Source: Pseudolachnospira sp051055405
GTDB lineage: Bacteria; Bacillota; Clostridia; Lachnospirales; Lachnospiraceae
Assembly: GCF_051055405.1 (NCBI RefSeq)
Contig: NZ_CP167068.1
Coordinates: 1,178,001 to 1,242,000 of the forward strand
Direction of reading: 5' to 3'
Length of the DNA: 64,000 nt
Under the pieces are notes generated by a model. It was given only the letters and a program-made list of their open reading frames with translations, made no database searches and was not told the DNA's origin. Below, piece after piece: positions 43,663-52,762 of the stretch. Position 1 is the stretch's first letter. Every line of letters begins with the position of its first letter. Both the position numbers and the translations under genes were made by a program.

Positions 43663-46600
43663 TTATCTTTTTACGGTATAGGACTGGATGGACTTTTTCA
43701 TATCCCGTCCAAAGTTTTTCAGTTGCTGATCCATCTGCCGGCTCATGCGGGCCGCGACCTCGTCGGTGGCGATGCCGTCCACTTGAACCAGGGGAGACTG
43801 GATGGGGATGGTGATATTGGTGACCGGAGAGGCGGCGGAAACCGCGTGGGCGGTCCGATTGGTTTGACGAAGGAAATCCTCCGGCCGGTATGCGCCCCAG
43901 GCAAAGAGGTTGCGGCTGAGATCGGCATTCGGAATGATGTCGCCGGCCTCCACAGGAGTGAGAACCGCACGGCGGCTGGGGGAGATGACGATTTCATCAC
44001 CGGTTCCATCGGAAGTCCAGGCCCAGGAAGATACGCCGGCGCGGCGTGTTCCGGCTGCGTAGCGGCGGAACCATTTGGCCACGGCCCAGCCGCTCAGGCT
44101 GCCTTTGCGAATCTGTACCCAATCGCCGTCCTCCGCTAGAATCTCAACCTCTGTGCCACGGGGAAGCGCATCAAGGATACTGCTTTTGGTAGATTTGCCG
44201 GAACGGATCCTGACTCCACTTTTGGCGATAACCTCGGCAAGTTTCCGGTCTGTGCCGGAAGAAGAGCCGGACGTTCCGCCATATTTTCGCCGGTATTCCT
44301 CGGAGTTGATAATCCCCTGGCGGACTTCCTCGGCTGTCATCCCGTTTGCCATCCGCTGGTTCCAATCCTCCAAACCAGCCTCATCCGGTTCCCGCTTCAA
44401 CAGATCCAGATACAGGCCCCGGATATAGTTCCGGTTCTTATCCACCACCGCGCTGACTGCCGCGGAATCCGTGGTATCATTCACATGGCCCGCCTGGATG
44501 GGCCCGCTCTTCTGGCCGGTCACCGCCTCGTTCTGCTTTGCAATCGACGAAAGCATCGACTGGGTCGCCTGCTCGATCCGGATTGCCATGGCGTCGTAGG
44601 CATCCGAAATCTGTTTCAGATGCGCCGTGATCGCCGCATCCGCATCGGCCACCGTGCCCGTATAACTCGTCACGGCATTTCCAGCCGTAGACCATACGCC
44701 GGTGATCCCCTCGCTGATCTGATACCCGGTTTCCTCCGAAAGCTTCTGCAGGCTTTCCCGGACCAAGGAAACATTCCCATTGATCTGGCCGGTCAGGTCC
44801 GCAAGAGCCGTCTTCGTATCCTTGGCGTAGGCTTCTAAGGAGTCCTTAAAGTCCTCAAACTCCTGATCCAAAACTTCCACCTGGATTTCGTACTTCTTAT
44901 CGGCCTCCGTATCCTCTAGCTTTTCCTGGGCCTTGGCCAGGTCCGCCTGCAGCTGCTTCCGCCGCTTTCTCGCGTAGTCGGAGTCATTGCCTTCTAAAGC
45001 GGAAAGCTGCCGCTCCATCTCCCGGATACTGGTTGTCTGCTCCGCGATGGTTTTCTGATAGTCGGATTCCTCCTTGGCGGTTTTCAGGGCTTCCTTCCGC
45101 TTGCCTAAGATATCCTCGTAGGCATCCGCCTGGGCATCCAATTGTTCCTGGATGAGGTCCAGCATGTCCTCCTCATAGTCGTAGACATCGGAGATGGCAT
45201 CCCGGTAATCCTCCATCAGCTCATTTCGTTTTTCCATGTAGGCGTTATACCCGGAAGCGCCCATCTGGTCCGCTCCGGAACCCTTGGCCTCCGCATCCAG
45301 GGAAGCTAGGGCCGCCTGGTATTCGGAAACCGACTGTCGGACGATGGCAAGTTTCTGGGCCATCAGACCAGCGGAGGCCAGGCCCGCTTCCGTGTAGGCA
45401 CCGGTCTTTTTCACCAGGTCTTCGCGTTTCAAGAGATCCAGCAGGAAGTCGGTCTCCTCCGTCAGATCTTGGTAAGCCTGTACCTTTCTGGAAAGGTTCT
45501 CCCAGCGGATGTCATCCATGGCCTGCTGCATCTCCAGGATGGACTTGGTGCAGGCATCGATGGCATTGGCATTGTCCAGGATTTGTCCAGTCAGGCGGTA
45601 CCAGTCCTCGGAATTCTTGACGATCACACCGCGGGAAACTTCCCGGTCCAGGAGAGCCTGCAGCTCCCGGTTGGCCGCTTCCAAAGAAAGGCGTTCCTGC
45701 TCGGACAGCTCCTGCATCTTCTGGTAATAGGCCATGCCGATGGAATCCCCCCTGGCCTCCAGGAGATCAAGCCCAGACTCAAAGCGGGAGCGTTTGGAAG
45801 AAAGAAGATCGTTTCGATTGTCCAGTTCCTCCTGCAGGTTCTCTAACTTAGCCTTGGCATTCTCCCGGAGAGCCTCGGTATAATCCGCGGCAGCCTTGGA
45901 AGCATTCTGGTAAGCCTCCCTCTGCACCGCTAAAAGGGCATTGTACTTCTCCGCCAGGACCAGCGCAGAGCCGGAGAGGGAAGAGGTATCGATCTTTTCC
46001 TTGGCCTGGAAAGCAGAAAGGAACTGGTCTCTGGTGGCATTCTTCAAAAGCCCCATCTGGATGGCCAGCTCGGTATTGGCATCCACCAAAGCGCTGTTAT
46101 AGGTATCCAGCTGATTTTTCAGGTTCTGGGTCTGCTGGTCTAAGAGGTTGTTCTTTTCCGTCAGGCTGAGAGCATTTTTATAAGCCTGTTCCAGGCGTGA
46201 CATGGCGTCGTCCAGCCGGTCGATCTTCTCCTTGGTCTCATCGAGGCGGAGGTTGGCAAAATCCTCGGCGGCGCTTCGGATATCGCCCCGGAGGGAAGAA
46301 AGCTCCCCCGCGCAGTCCTGGGCCTTATCATAGAAATCCTGGAAAGTATCGATGGACTTCTTCAAGTCCTCGTCGGTAATCTTCTCCAGGTCAATGCGTC
46401 CAGAACGGACCAGAGCCTTATAGTGATCGGAAAGGTCGGTGGAATCGGCCTCCTGCCGATAGCGGTTTGCGGCTTCTTCGAGGAGCTGCATCTGCTCGAT
46501 CATGGAAGAAAAAGCAGAATCAAAGCCAGCCTTCTTGGCAGCGGTGGAGACGGAAGACTCCACGGAGTTAAGGAACTCCTCGGTGCGGGCCTTTAGGACA

Positions 46601-49600
46601 TCCAGCTTGCGGACGATCCAGTCGACGAGCTCCTCAAAGGAATCCTCCGCATCGCCGGTGCCGGAAGCATAGGCAGGACCGGAGAGCGAGTTCGGAATGG
46701 TGCCGGAAGCATAGGCCCTGCCCCTGCCGCCGCCGGAGGTAACGTAGCCATTTTTCAGGATTTCCTCGGTCTGCTTATGGTTAAAGACGATAGCGCCCTT
46801 GGGGATATGGGTGATCTCAGCGCCGGTATCGCCGACGGTCCACCAGCGGTTGCCATAGACGATCAGTTCCTGGCCCAGTTCCCCGGTAAGAGCGTTCTCA
46901 CTGCGCTTGGTACCCCAGCTGCCCCTGGCGTAGGACGCAGAAGAGAAGGGAGGAAGGCCTGTCAGGCCGCCGAGGGCTAGAGCACGGGCAGAGAGGGAAG
47001 GGAAGGTACCGAGGGCATGGGCGGTGCCATCGGCCTGGTGGAGGAGTGGTGGAAGGAGAGGGGAAATCGTAGAACCGGATGAGAGCTTCGGGAAATATGA
47101 GACAACGCCTGTTTTGGCCGGAGGAATCCAGGCATTAACAGACCATGCATCAATCTTGTAGGAACATGTCCCCTCGGCATCGTGGGGCGTGTTTACGAAT
47201 TGGTCGACTTCTCCACTATTTACTTTTACATTGAGTGTGCTCAGTGCCCCTGCATCCAAAGCCTGCAGCGTCTGACTCAGGCTGGTGGAATCCACACCGG
47301 TGATCTTCAACTGTGCCTTTACGTCTTCCGGAAGGTTCTGGATTTGACCGGAAATTTTATCCAGGTTATCCTGGGCAGTCGAAATGTCCGCTTCAACCCC
47401 GATTTCTTTTGCAACCTCCAGATCGCCGGCAGCCATTTGATAAGCTTGGAGCAGTCCGATTCCTTTCTGAATTTCGATATCTGCACCGGATGTATCGACA
47501 GACATGATCGTCGGCTGATTCAGGGACTGCTTTTGGCGGATCAGCGTAGCTAAGATGGTGACGGCTTCCTGCGCGCCATCCATGCTTAGATCCAATTCGC
47601 CATCGGAATTCTGGAAAGACTCCAATAAAGTTTTCGCCTGCTCCGTCTGAGCGTCAAGAGTCTCCGTATTGGAAGGATCAAACTGGAAGTCCTCCGTGAC
47701 CTTTTCCAACTTTTTCAGGGTATCGAAAGCAGAATCGGAATGGCGTTCCAGTTCTTCCAGGGAAGTCATGTAGTTTGTGAAAGGCTTTTCTTTACTCTGG
47801 ACGTCATAATCATAGTCCCTGGCTTTGGCCAGGATCGCCTCGATATTTTCCTCTTCCGTGTGCAGCTGGGCGGCAATTGCTTCTACGTCATAGATCCCGT
47901 CCTCCGAATGGAAATCTTCGAGAAACTTTTCGACGCCTTCCTTTCCTTCGGTAAAATACTGCTCTAACTCAAGGGCCCGGTTAAATGCCTCCTTAACCTG
48001 TTCACTGGAAGCATTGGTCAGATCGTCGGAGGAAAGCAGATCAGCAAGGGCCCGGTATTCTTCTGTTCCCGTAAGGCCAGCTTCTTGGAGCTCTTTCCCT
48101 CGCCGGAAAATTTCCTGGTAAGAGTCGTATTTATCACCTTCTTCCCCGCCGGATTTTACCCGGATCCAGTTTTGGTAGGCAGAGGTTAAGCCGTCGTACT
48201 GGGAGGCAAGCTGGGTTGCGTTTTCATACTCCTGATATAGGCGGGAGATTTCTTCCTCATTGGCATTGGTGCGGATGGCAGTCTGCCATTTGGAGTAGGA
48301 ATCCTTTACATTTTGATAGAAAGTCTCCGCGGTCTGATCCTGGTATTCCTTGTTCAGCCTGCGGAGTTCGTCGACATTTAGATGGATGCCGTCGGCCGTG
48401 GTCTGAAAGAGCTTAGATGTGTCATAGCCTTCCAGTCCCTGGAAGGCAGAGGAAAGCTGGGTAATGCTCTCTGTGTCCAAACCAGTGCCAGAGAGGGACT
48501 TGGCCAGGGCTGTGCCAGTTTGATCGAGAACAGCAGCGGCGGATGAATAGAGTGCTACAAAACGTTCTGAGTTTGAAGCCAGATCATCCATACCGTCGCT
48601 GGCGGAGGCGCTGATGATGCCGAAATCTACCAGTAAGTCCGTAAGCTTTTTCAATTCGGCTTCAGAAGTATCCGAGATAATGCCAAACTCCAGGGCAGAT
48701 TCGACAAAATCTTGTACGGCATCTTCCGCGCCTTGAATATTGGAAACTGTACTTGGGTCGATAAAATTATCGGCGGAAAGGTTATAGCCTTTTAAAGCGT
48801 CACCAGCATCCTTGACAGCCTGCTCTGCAGAATTTGCGCCCCCTCCATTTAAAGCGTCATGGAAACGGAGCGCAGAATCCGCAGCCTGGTTCAAACCCTT
48901 GTAGGCATCATCGAACAGGTATTTGAAAGAGTTGTCGCCCATTGCTTCGACGTCTGCACGGATTGTTTCGAATTCTGACCTTGCCGCTGAGAGAGCTTCG
49001 GTATCTTCGGGGTTTAAAAGCGCCTGATTATATTTCATAATCGCCTGCGTATACTGGTTATACTTATCCGCGATTGAACCGGCACCGGTCCCTTGGGAAA
49101 CCATTTCTGACATAAGGGCTTGTTTGTAAACCGCTTGGCTGTCATCAAGGATTTCCTGGTTTTTGGTTAAAGCATCGGAAGATTGATCAAAAATATCATT
49201 GGTAAAATCCGTATCTCCCAGTTCTGCGTGAACACGATTCAGAAATTGCTTGATGACGCGGTCGGCTTCTGTGGCGTCTCCATCAAAGTAGATGGTTGAA
49301 CGGGTTTTTAAACTATTTTCCTGAAGACGGAGTCCTTGTGATTCAAACTCCTTGACAATGGATTCCAGAGTTTTTACATCATCTGGATTTTTGGAAGCTA
49401 AAGAAAAATCTCCAAGGGAATAGTGGCGTTCCTTTGTCATTTCCTCTTTTGCAACTTTTATGCCTTTTCTTTCCCGATGCAGATAGTCCAGAGCATCCTT
49501 TTCGGAAAGCTGCTCCATCAGACCAATTTGCGTCTGCAGGCTGCCGTTGACCAGGTCGATGCCCTGAGCTTGGGAGCCGTAGGAGTTGACCAGCTGTTGC

Positions 49601-50016
49601 TGGATGGAGAAGAGTTGTTCCTTTGCCTCTGCTGCCTGGGATTCGGACAGAGCTCCAGAATCGAGAGCGGTACGGAGTTCCGTGACCTGGGAGATCATAG
49701 AATCCATGTTGGAATTTTTGGATACAAGTTCTTCGGTGGCGCTTTGAGCCGCCTTTAAGGCCTCCTCCCTGGCATGGACCAGTTCACTGATGCCGGAAGC
49801 GATTAGGCTGATGCCAGCACTGATGCCGAAGGACATGAGGCCGTTTAAGGCAGTGGAGGCAAGCTGAGTGCCGATGGCTGCCCTTTGAGCGGACTTCGCC
49901 TGCTGATTTAGGTGCTTGTTCAATCCCTCGATGGAGTACTGGGAGGAATCAGTGGTTTTTAGGTACTGTTTGGTGGATTCGTCTAAATTTTTAAATTTTT
50001 TTAAAGTTTGATCCAA
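43663..50016 (-). CDS. Tape-measure protein TMP1, main (3') exon
   Basis: A 2117-residue frame starting with a TTG codon but open upstream without ribosome site to about 50170, so the TTG is not taken as a true start: this is the 3' exon of a split gene. Residues ~45-75 hold a long hydrophobic stretch (ALNGLMSFGISAGISLIASG), then long helical regions, the GELGQELIVYGNRWWTVGDTG segment near residue 1040, and the ~780-residue core shared with TMP2 (about 1127-1909). A DUF4214 segment near 1860 is followed by an SH3-type domain (GVRIRSGKSTKSSILDALP, near 1930) in place of the peptidoglycan-binding repeats of TMP2. It lies in the normal place before Dit and Tal, so it is probably the working tape measure. 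Confidence 0.85.
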   Translation of the reverse strand: MDQTLKKFKNLDESTKQYLKTTDSSQYSIEGLNKHLNQQAKSAQRAAIGTQLASTALNGLMSFGISAGISLIASGISELVHAREEALKAAQSATEELVSKNSNMDSMISQVTELRTALDSGALSESQAAEAKEQLFSIQQQLVNSYGSQAQGIDLVNGSLQTQIGLMEQLSEKDALDYLHRERKGIKVAKEEMTKERHYSLGDFSLASKNPDDVKTLESIVKEFESQGLRLQENSLKTRSTIYFDGDATEADRVIKQFLNRVHAELGDTDFTNDIFDQSSDALTKNQEILDDSQAVYKQALMSEMVSQGTGAGSIADKYNQYTQAIMKYNQALLNPEDTEALSAARSEFETIRADVEAMGDNSFKYLFDDAYKGLNQAADSALRFHDALNGGGANSAEQAVKDAGDALKGYNLSADNFIDPSTVSNIQGAEDAVQDFVESALEFGIISDTSEAELKKLTDLLVDFGIISASASDGMDDLASNSERFVALYSSAAAVLDQTGTALAKSLSGTGLDTESITQLSSAFQGLEGYDTSKLFQTTADGIHLNVDELRRLNKEYQDQTAETFYQNVKDSYSKWQTAIRTNANEEEISRLYQEYENATQLASQYDGLTSAYQNWIRVKSGGEEGDKYDSYQEIFRRGKELQEAGLTGTEEYRALADLLSSDDLTNASSEQVKEAFNRALELEQYFTEGKEGVEKFLEDFHSEDGIYDVEAIAAQLHTEEENIEAILAKARDYDYDVQSKEKPFTNYMTSLEELERHSDSAFDTLKKLEKVTEDFQFDPSNTETLDAQTEQAKTLLESFQNSDGELDLSMDGAQEAVTILATLIRQKQSLNQPTIMSVDTSGADIEIQKGIGLLQAYQMAAGDLEVAKEIGVEADISTAQDNLDKISGQIQNLPEDVKAQLKITGVDSTSLSQTLQALDAGALSTLNVKVNSGEVDQFVNTPHDAEGTCSYKIDAWSVNAWIPPAKTGVVSYFPKLSSGSTISPLLPPLLHQADGTAHALGTFPSLSARALALGGLTGLPPFSSASYARGSWGTKRSENALTGELGQELIVYGNRWWTVGDTGAEITHIPKGAIVFNHKQTEEILKNGYVTSGGGRGRAYASGTIPNSLSGPAYASGTGDAEDSFEELVDWIVRKLDVLKARTEEFLNSVESSVSTAAKKAGFDSAFSSMIEQMQLLEEAANRYRQEADSTDLSDHYKALVRSGRIDLEKITDEDLKKSIDTFQDFYDKAQDCAGELSSLRGDIRSAAEDFANLRLDETKEKIDRLDDAMSRLEQAYKNALSLTEKNNLLDQQTQNLKNQLDTYNSALVDANTELAIQMGLLKNATRDQFLSAFQAKEKIDTSSLSGSALVLAEKYNALLAVQREAYQNASKAAADYTEALRENAKAKLENLQEELDNRNDLLSSKRSRFESGLDLLEARGDSIGMAYYQKMQELSEQERLSLEAANRELQALLDREVSRGVIVKNSEDWYRLTGQILDNANAIDACTKSILEMQQAMDDIRWENLSRKVQAYQDLTEETDFLLDLLKREDLVKKTGAYTEAGLASAGLMAQKLAIVRQSVSEYQAALASLDAEAKGSGADQMGASGYNAYMEKRNELMEDYRDAISDVYDYEEDMLDLIQEQLDAQADAYEDILGKRKEALKTAKEESDYQKTIAEQTTSIREMERQLSALEGNDSDYARKRRKQLQADLAKAQEKLEDTEADKKYEIQVEVLDQEFEDFKDSLEAYAKDTKTALADLTGQINGNVSLVRESLQKLSEETGYQISEGITGVWSTAGNAVTSYTGTVADADAAITAHLKQISDAYDAMAIRIEQATQSMLSSIAKQNEAVTGQKSGPIQAGHVNDTTDSAAVSAVVDKNRNYIRGLYLDLLKREPDEAGLEDWNQRMANGMTAEEVRQGIINSEEYRRKYGGTSGSSSGTDRKLAEVIAKSGVRIRSGKSTKSSILDALPRGTEVEILAEDGDWVQIRKGSLSGWAVAKWFRRYAAGTRRAGVSSWAWTSDGTGDEIVISPSRRAVLTPVEAGDIIPNADLSRNLFAWGAYRPEDFLRQTNRTAHAVSAASPVTNITIPIQSPLVQVDGIATDEVAARMSRQMDQQLKNFGRDMKKSIQSYTVKR
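44290..46636 (-). repeat. 2.35-kb near-identical repeat, TMP1 copy
   Basis: Second copy of the segment at 20505-22850, in the same orientation. Homologous recombination between the copies would delete about 23.8 kb, including Dit, Tal, tip and fibre genes, and leave one hybrid tape measure. Confidence 0.9.
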
Positions 50017-50248
50017 TCCTCGTTTTTGGACGGAAGAGAAGGCTTCGCGTATGTTGTTTTTTTTGTTTGGGGGAATAGAACTTACCCCTTTGGGAATATA
50101 AAAATCACTTTCAATTTTAAACTTATTTGTGTTTTTATTGCGTGAAAAATGCGGGCAATTCGCTGTTTACAAATGGGTGTTGTGATGTTATGATGAAACA
50201 AGTAGTATAATGTTGATGCACAAATAGAAATGGAAAGTGGGGGCAAAA

Positions 50249-50830
50249 ATGAATAAAACCGTGGGGATATGCTGGGAATGCGAAATTATTGGCGATTCAG
50301 AAGACAGAAAATGTTTTAAATGTGGAAAAAAAATGCAGGAAACGGATATAAAAGCAGAAAGTTATGACAATACATATGAGATGTGGGCTTGGGAAGTGAC
50401 AGATAGATATATTATGTGGCGGTATGCAAAGAGTGAAGAAGAAAAAGAGATCGTGCGTCAGCTGATCAAGGGAGTTCCCCAGGAGCGGCTGGAACACTAC
50501 TTGATTTGTCCAAGGTGCGGCTGGACATGGAGTACAATTGAACAAGACGATGAATGTAGCAATTGTGGCTGCACGATGATTCCGGTAAAAAGTACCATAG
50601 GGGAAATTTTGGAGAAGGCAGGAGATCCTTCTCGGCTGAAACAGCAGCTTTATAATGAAAACTGTTATGGGAACCCCTTATTCGACCAATATGAGTTCCA
50701 TAAAAGAAGAATTGAAATGGGGGAGGAAGAGGATCCCAATGCGAAACTGGCAGAAATGATCGGGGAGGAAGTCCGCGAAGCGAACCGGTCTAAAATCCAA
50801 TTTGGCTTTGGCCACTTTTTCGACCTGTAA
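50249..50830 (+). CDS. Zinc-ribbon protein (intron cargo)
   Basis: A 193-residue protein with two four-cysteine zinc ribbons: CWEC...CFKCG near residue 8 and CPRCG...CSNCG near residue 88. The C-terminal third is charged and ends in FGFGHFFDL. The ATG at 50249 is preceded by GGGGG; a TATAAT box lies near 50210. No family with known function was recognised, and it is not a recognisable homing endonuclease. It runs opposite to the tape-measure gene that surrounds it. Confidence 0.75.
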   Translation: MNKTVGICWECEIIGDSEDRKCFKCGKKMQETDIKAESYDNTYEMWAWEVTDRYIMWRYAKSEEEKEIVRQLIKGVPQERLEHYLICPRCGWTWSTIEQDDECSNCGCTMIPVKSTIGEILEKAGDPSRLKQQLYNENCYGNPLFDQYEFHKRRIEMGEEEDPNAKLAEMIGEEVREANRSKIQFGFGHFFDL

Positions 50831-50892
50831 AGCATCCACATTTTCCTATCAAGCAAGCATATTTACCGTTTCACTTTACCATTTATAAGAGC

Positions 50893-50922
50893 AAGGGGGC
50901 CTTCCTGTAAGGCTCCTTTTTG
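50893..50922 (+). terminator. Terminator of the zinc-ribbon cargo gene
   Basis: A hairpin (AAGGGGGCCTT with AAGGCTCCTT) ending in a run of five T residues, about 60 bases after the stop codon. Confidence 0.75.
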
Positions 50923-51040
50923 GTTATCTAGAAGTTTGATCCGTTCTCTAAGCAAGCCTTCCGAACGGGGGAAGTCACAACAGCACATGACATACGCTTA
51001 GAATATGCCCGTATTCCCGTGATGTGCGCACGTTAGCCCT

Positions 51041-51372
51041 GACTATGCCATCCGGAAGCGATCGCTCCCGTCAACCATTATAGTCGATGAACATTCCTCT
51101 CCAGGAAGAGAGGCTTTGCTGCAGATTACCCTGCCGGCCGCCTTGTCACGATACCCAGTCCCTTTCAGGCTGGCCGCCGCAGGATAGATGAGTTCCTGAT
51201 CTCCTGCGGTTTCGTAGCGGTCGGGTACGGTGCACCCTGTCCATGAATACGAGATGGAGCGCCAGAGGCGCCAATTTCGGTTGTTTCCTATGCAGTCCCT
51301 TGCATTTTGAAAGAAATGCTCGTTCCGTGTTACCACCGGACTGCAGCGGGCCATTTTGCAAAGGGGAGCGTT
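51041..51372 (-). ncRNA. Group I intron core in TMP1
   Basis: On the minus strand the order is: Q-type AATCTGCAGC (51118-51127), a hairpin CCTCTC..GAGAGG (P6-like), the R element GTTCATCGACTATAATGG (GACTA at 51081-51085), P8 hairpin GGGAGCGATCGCTTCC (51054-51069), and S element GCATAGTC (TAGTC at 51041-51045). P7 pairs GACTAT with ATAGTC. The Q and R forms resemble group I introns of T4-type phages. The TMP1 5' exon hits a stop codon at the start of this element. Confidence 0.8.
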
Positions 51373-51759
51373 TCACCCCTCACCCGCGTCTCTGATAAGA
51401 GGAGTAGAAGCAGCGACAAGCGCCCTGCCTTGAGCAGAGCTGTCAAAGAGAGAAGGTTTTGAGGAAGTTGATTTAGAAGAACTGGTATTAGAAGGGGCAG
51501 CCGTTGTCTGCACCTGTACCGGCCCAGTGCGTATCTGGGGATTTTTCAGAAAATCTGCGCCGTCGCCGGTCAGCTTGACTTCCAGTTCCACAAACCGTTT
51601 TTTTGTTAAAGAATCCAGTTGAGTCCGTATTTGATTGAGATTGGTGATTTGTAGTTCTCCGGATAGTGAGAGCTTCCCGGAAGGAAGCTCAGAAGATTTC
51701 TTCCGCTTGGGAGAACTGGACCCAGAGGAAGATTTTGAAGTTTTTGAATTTTGTGTCAT
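51373..51759 (-). CDS. TMP1 5' exon
   Basis: Encodes 128 residues from an ATG preceded by AAAGGA: a Ser/Lys-rich N-terminus, then LDSLTKKRFVELEVKLTGD, the same segment as in the TMP2 5' exon, then a Ser/Thr-rich stretch ending LIRDAGEG before a stop codon in the intron. It is the N-terminus of the tape measure, joined to the 3' exon only if the intron is spliced. Confidence 0.75.
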   Translation of the reverse strand: MTQNSKTSKSSSGSSSPKRKKSSELPSGKLSLSGELQITNLNQIRTQLDSLTKKRFVELEVKLTGDGADFLKNPQIRTGPVQVQTTAAPSNTSSSKSTSSKPSLFDSSAQGRALVAASTPLIRDAGEG

Positions 51760-51796
51760 AGGAAATAAGTCCTTTCTTTTAAGTAGTTGAGTCTCC

Positions 51797-51886
51797 TGAT
51801 TGGAGCGGTTAACGGGTAACATCTATGTGATATCATCTCCGTATCGGAGTGAACAATGAAGCCTCCGTCGGGAAGATGATTTGTTT
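51797..51886 (-). promoter_or_regulatory. Conserved structured leader upstream of TMP1
   Basis: Identical over about 85 bases to the TMP2 leader at 27060-27144. The long hairpin is at 51832-51880 and the small gene-proximal hairpin here reads CTCC/GGAG. Flanking bases on both sides diverge from the other copy. Confidence 0.65.
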
Positions 51887-52025
51887 TCGTTCCATGCAAA
51901 TGGTAGGGAATAGAGACGGCTTTTCGCTGATCTATGACGTAAAATGAGATTGATTCTATCTTTGTCAGTGAAAACATGGTATGATTTAGAAATAAATACC
52001 AACTGGTTAGGGAAAGGGGAATACC

Positions 52026-52682
52026 ATGAGAGACAAAGGATGGAAAACACGTATATCCGCAATCGGAAAGAAATTAAAAAACACCAGATTTTTAGCGATC
52101 ACTTCCTGTGTTTTACTCATTCTCTTGGTGGGAGTAAGCGGGAGCCATGGGAATGAAATTCAGGAAAAGGAAGCGTCTATCAGCAGTTTGGAGGCGCAGG
52201 TAGAACAGTTACAGGGACAGGCTTCCTCGTTGGCGGATGAAAATTCGGCGCTTAAAACAAAAGAGGGCGAGCTGGAATCGTTGGCAGAACAATCGGAAAG
52301 GATGTTTGATGATCGGGAAAGCAGTATGGCGGCTTTGGAGGCGCAAGCGAGCGGGCAGTCTCAAGCGGTTCGTGAATTGACAGACCGGATGAGTTCTGCA
52401 GAGAGCGCATATGAATCCCTGTCAAAAGAGCATGAAACCTGCCAGGCAGCGTCCGGTGAAAGGGACAAAGCGGATTCATCGGAGGAAGAAAACATCCAGT
52501 CTCTGGAAAATAAGGCCAATGATTCCAGGGAAGAAAGAAATGAGACGACGGTATATTGGGTGCCAAGCGGTAAGGTTTACCATTATAGCGAGAATTGTTC
52601 TACACTAAAACGTTCCAAGACGATCTATAGCGGAACCATATCGGAAAGCGGGAAAAGCAGGGCATGTAAAGTTTGCTCTTGA
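52026..52682 (+). CDS. Membrane-anchored coiled-coil protein with C-terminal cysteine domain
   Basis: A 218-residue protein, divergent from TMP1. Residues ~21-42 form a signal-anchor or signal peptide, ~45-170 a coiled coil (SISSLEAQVEQLQGQA and further heptads), and the last ~45 residues a small domain with the pattern VYWVPSGKVYH...C..L and a terminal CKVCS. That C-terminal domain recurs in secreted proteins and nucleases of Firmicutes, with the His and three Cys likely to bind zinc. AAGGGG precedes the ATG. Exported, possibly wall-facing; function unknown. Confidence 0.75.
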   Translation: MRDKGWKTRISAIGKKLKNTRFLAITSCVLLILLVGVSGSHGNEIQEKEASISSLEAQVEQLQGQASSLADENSALKTKEGELESLAEQSERMFDDRESSMAALEAQASGQSQAVRELTDRMSSAESAYESLSKEHETCQAASGERDKADSSEEENIQSLENKANDSREERNETTVYWVPSGKVYHYSENCSTLKRSKTIYSGTISESGKSRACKVCS

Positions 52683-52701
52683 TGAAAATACGGTATAGAT
52701 A

Positions 52702-52739
52702 GACCCGGTGACAGACAAAGGAGCGTCTGCCGCCGGGTC
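52702..52739. terminator. Terminator between converging genes
   Basis: A long stem (GACCCGG with CCGGGTC, plus inner CAGAC/GTCTG) lies between the plus-strand coiled-coil gene and the minus-strand tail gene. The T-run on the plus side is short. Confidence 0.7.
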
Positions 52740-52762
52740 TGTAATTTTGGGGAATAGCCTTT

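Larger units (their letters stand above)
50050..51375 (-). mobile_element. Insertion splitting TMP1: group I intron with antisense cargo
   Basis: About 1.3 kb separate the TMP1 5' exon (ends near 51375) from the 3' exon (begins near 50050). The 5' third is a group I intron core on the minus strand and the rest contains a plus-strand zinc-ribbon gene with own terminator. Both boundaries are approximate. The insertion interrupts TMP1 at about the same place as the different insertion in TMP2. Confidence 0.65.

Noticed and set aside
26679..51822. Tape-measure 5' pieces as frameshifted or degraded genes
   Set aside because: Each gap contains ordered group I intron elements and a full cargo gene, and the 3' frames are long and undamaged, so splicing explains the split better than decay.
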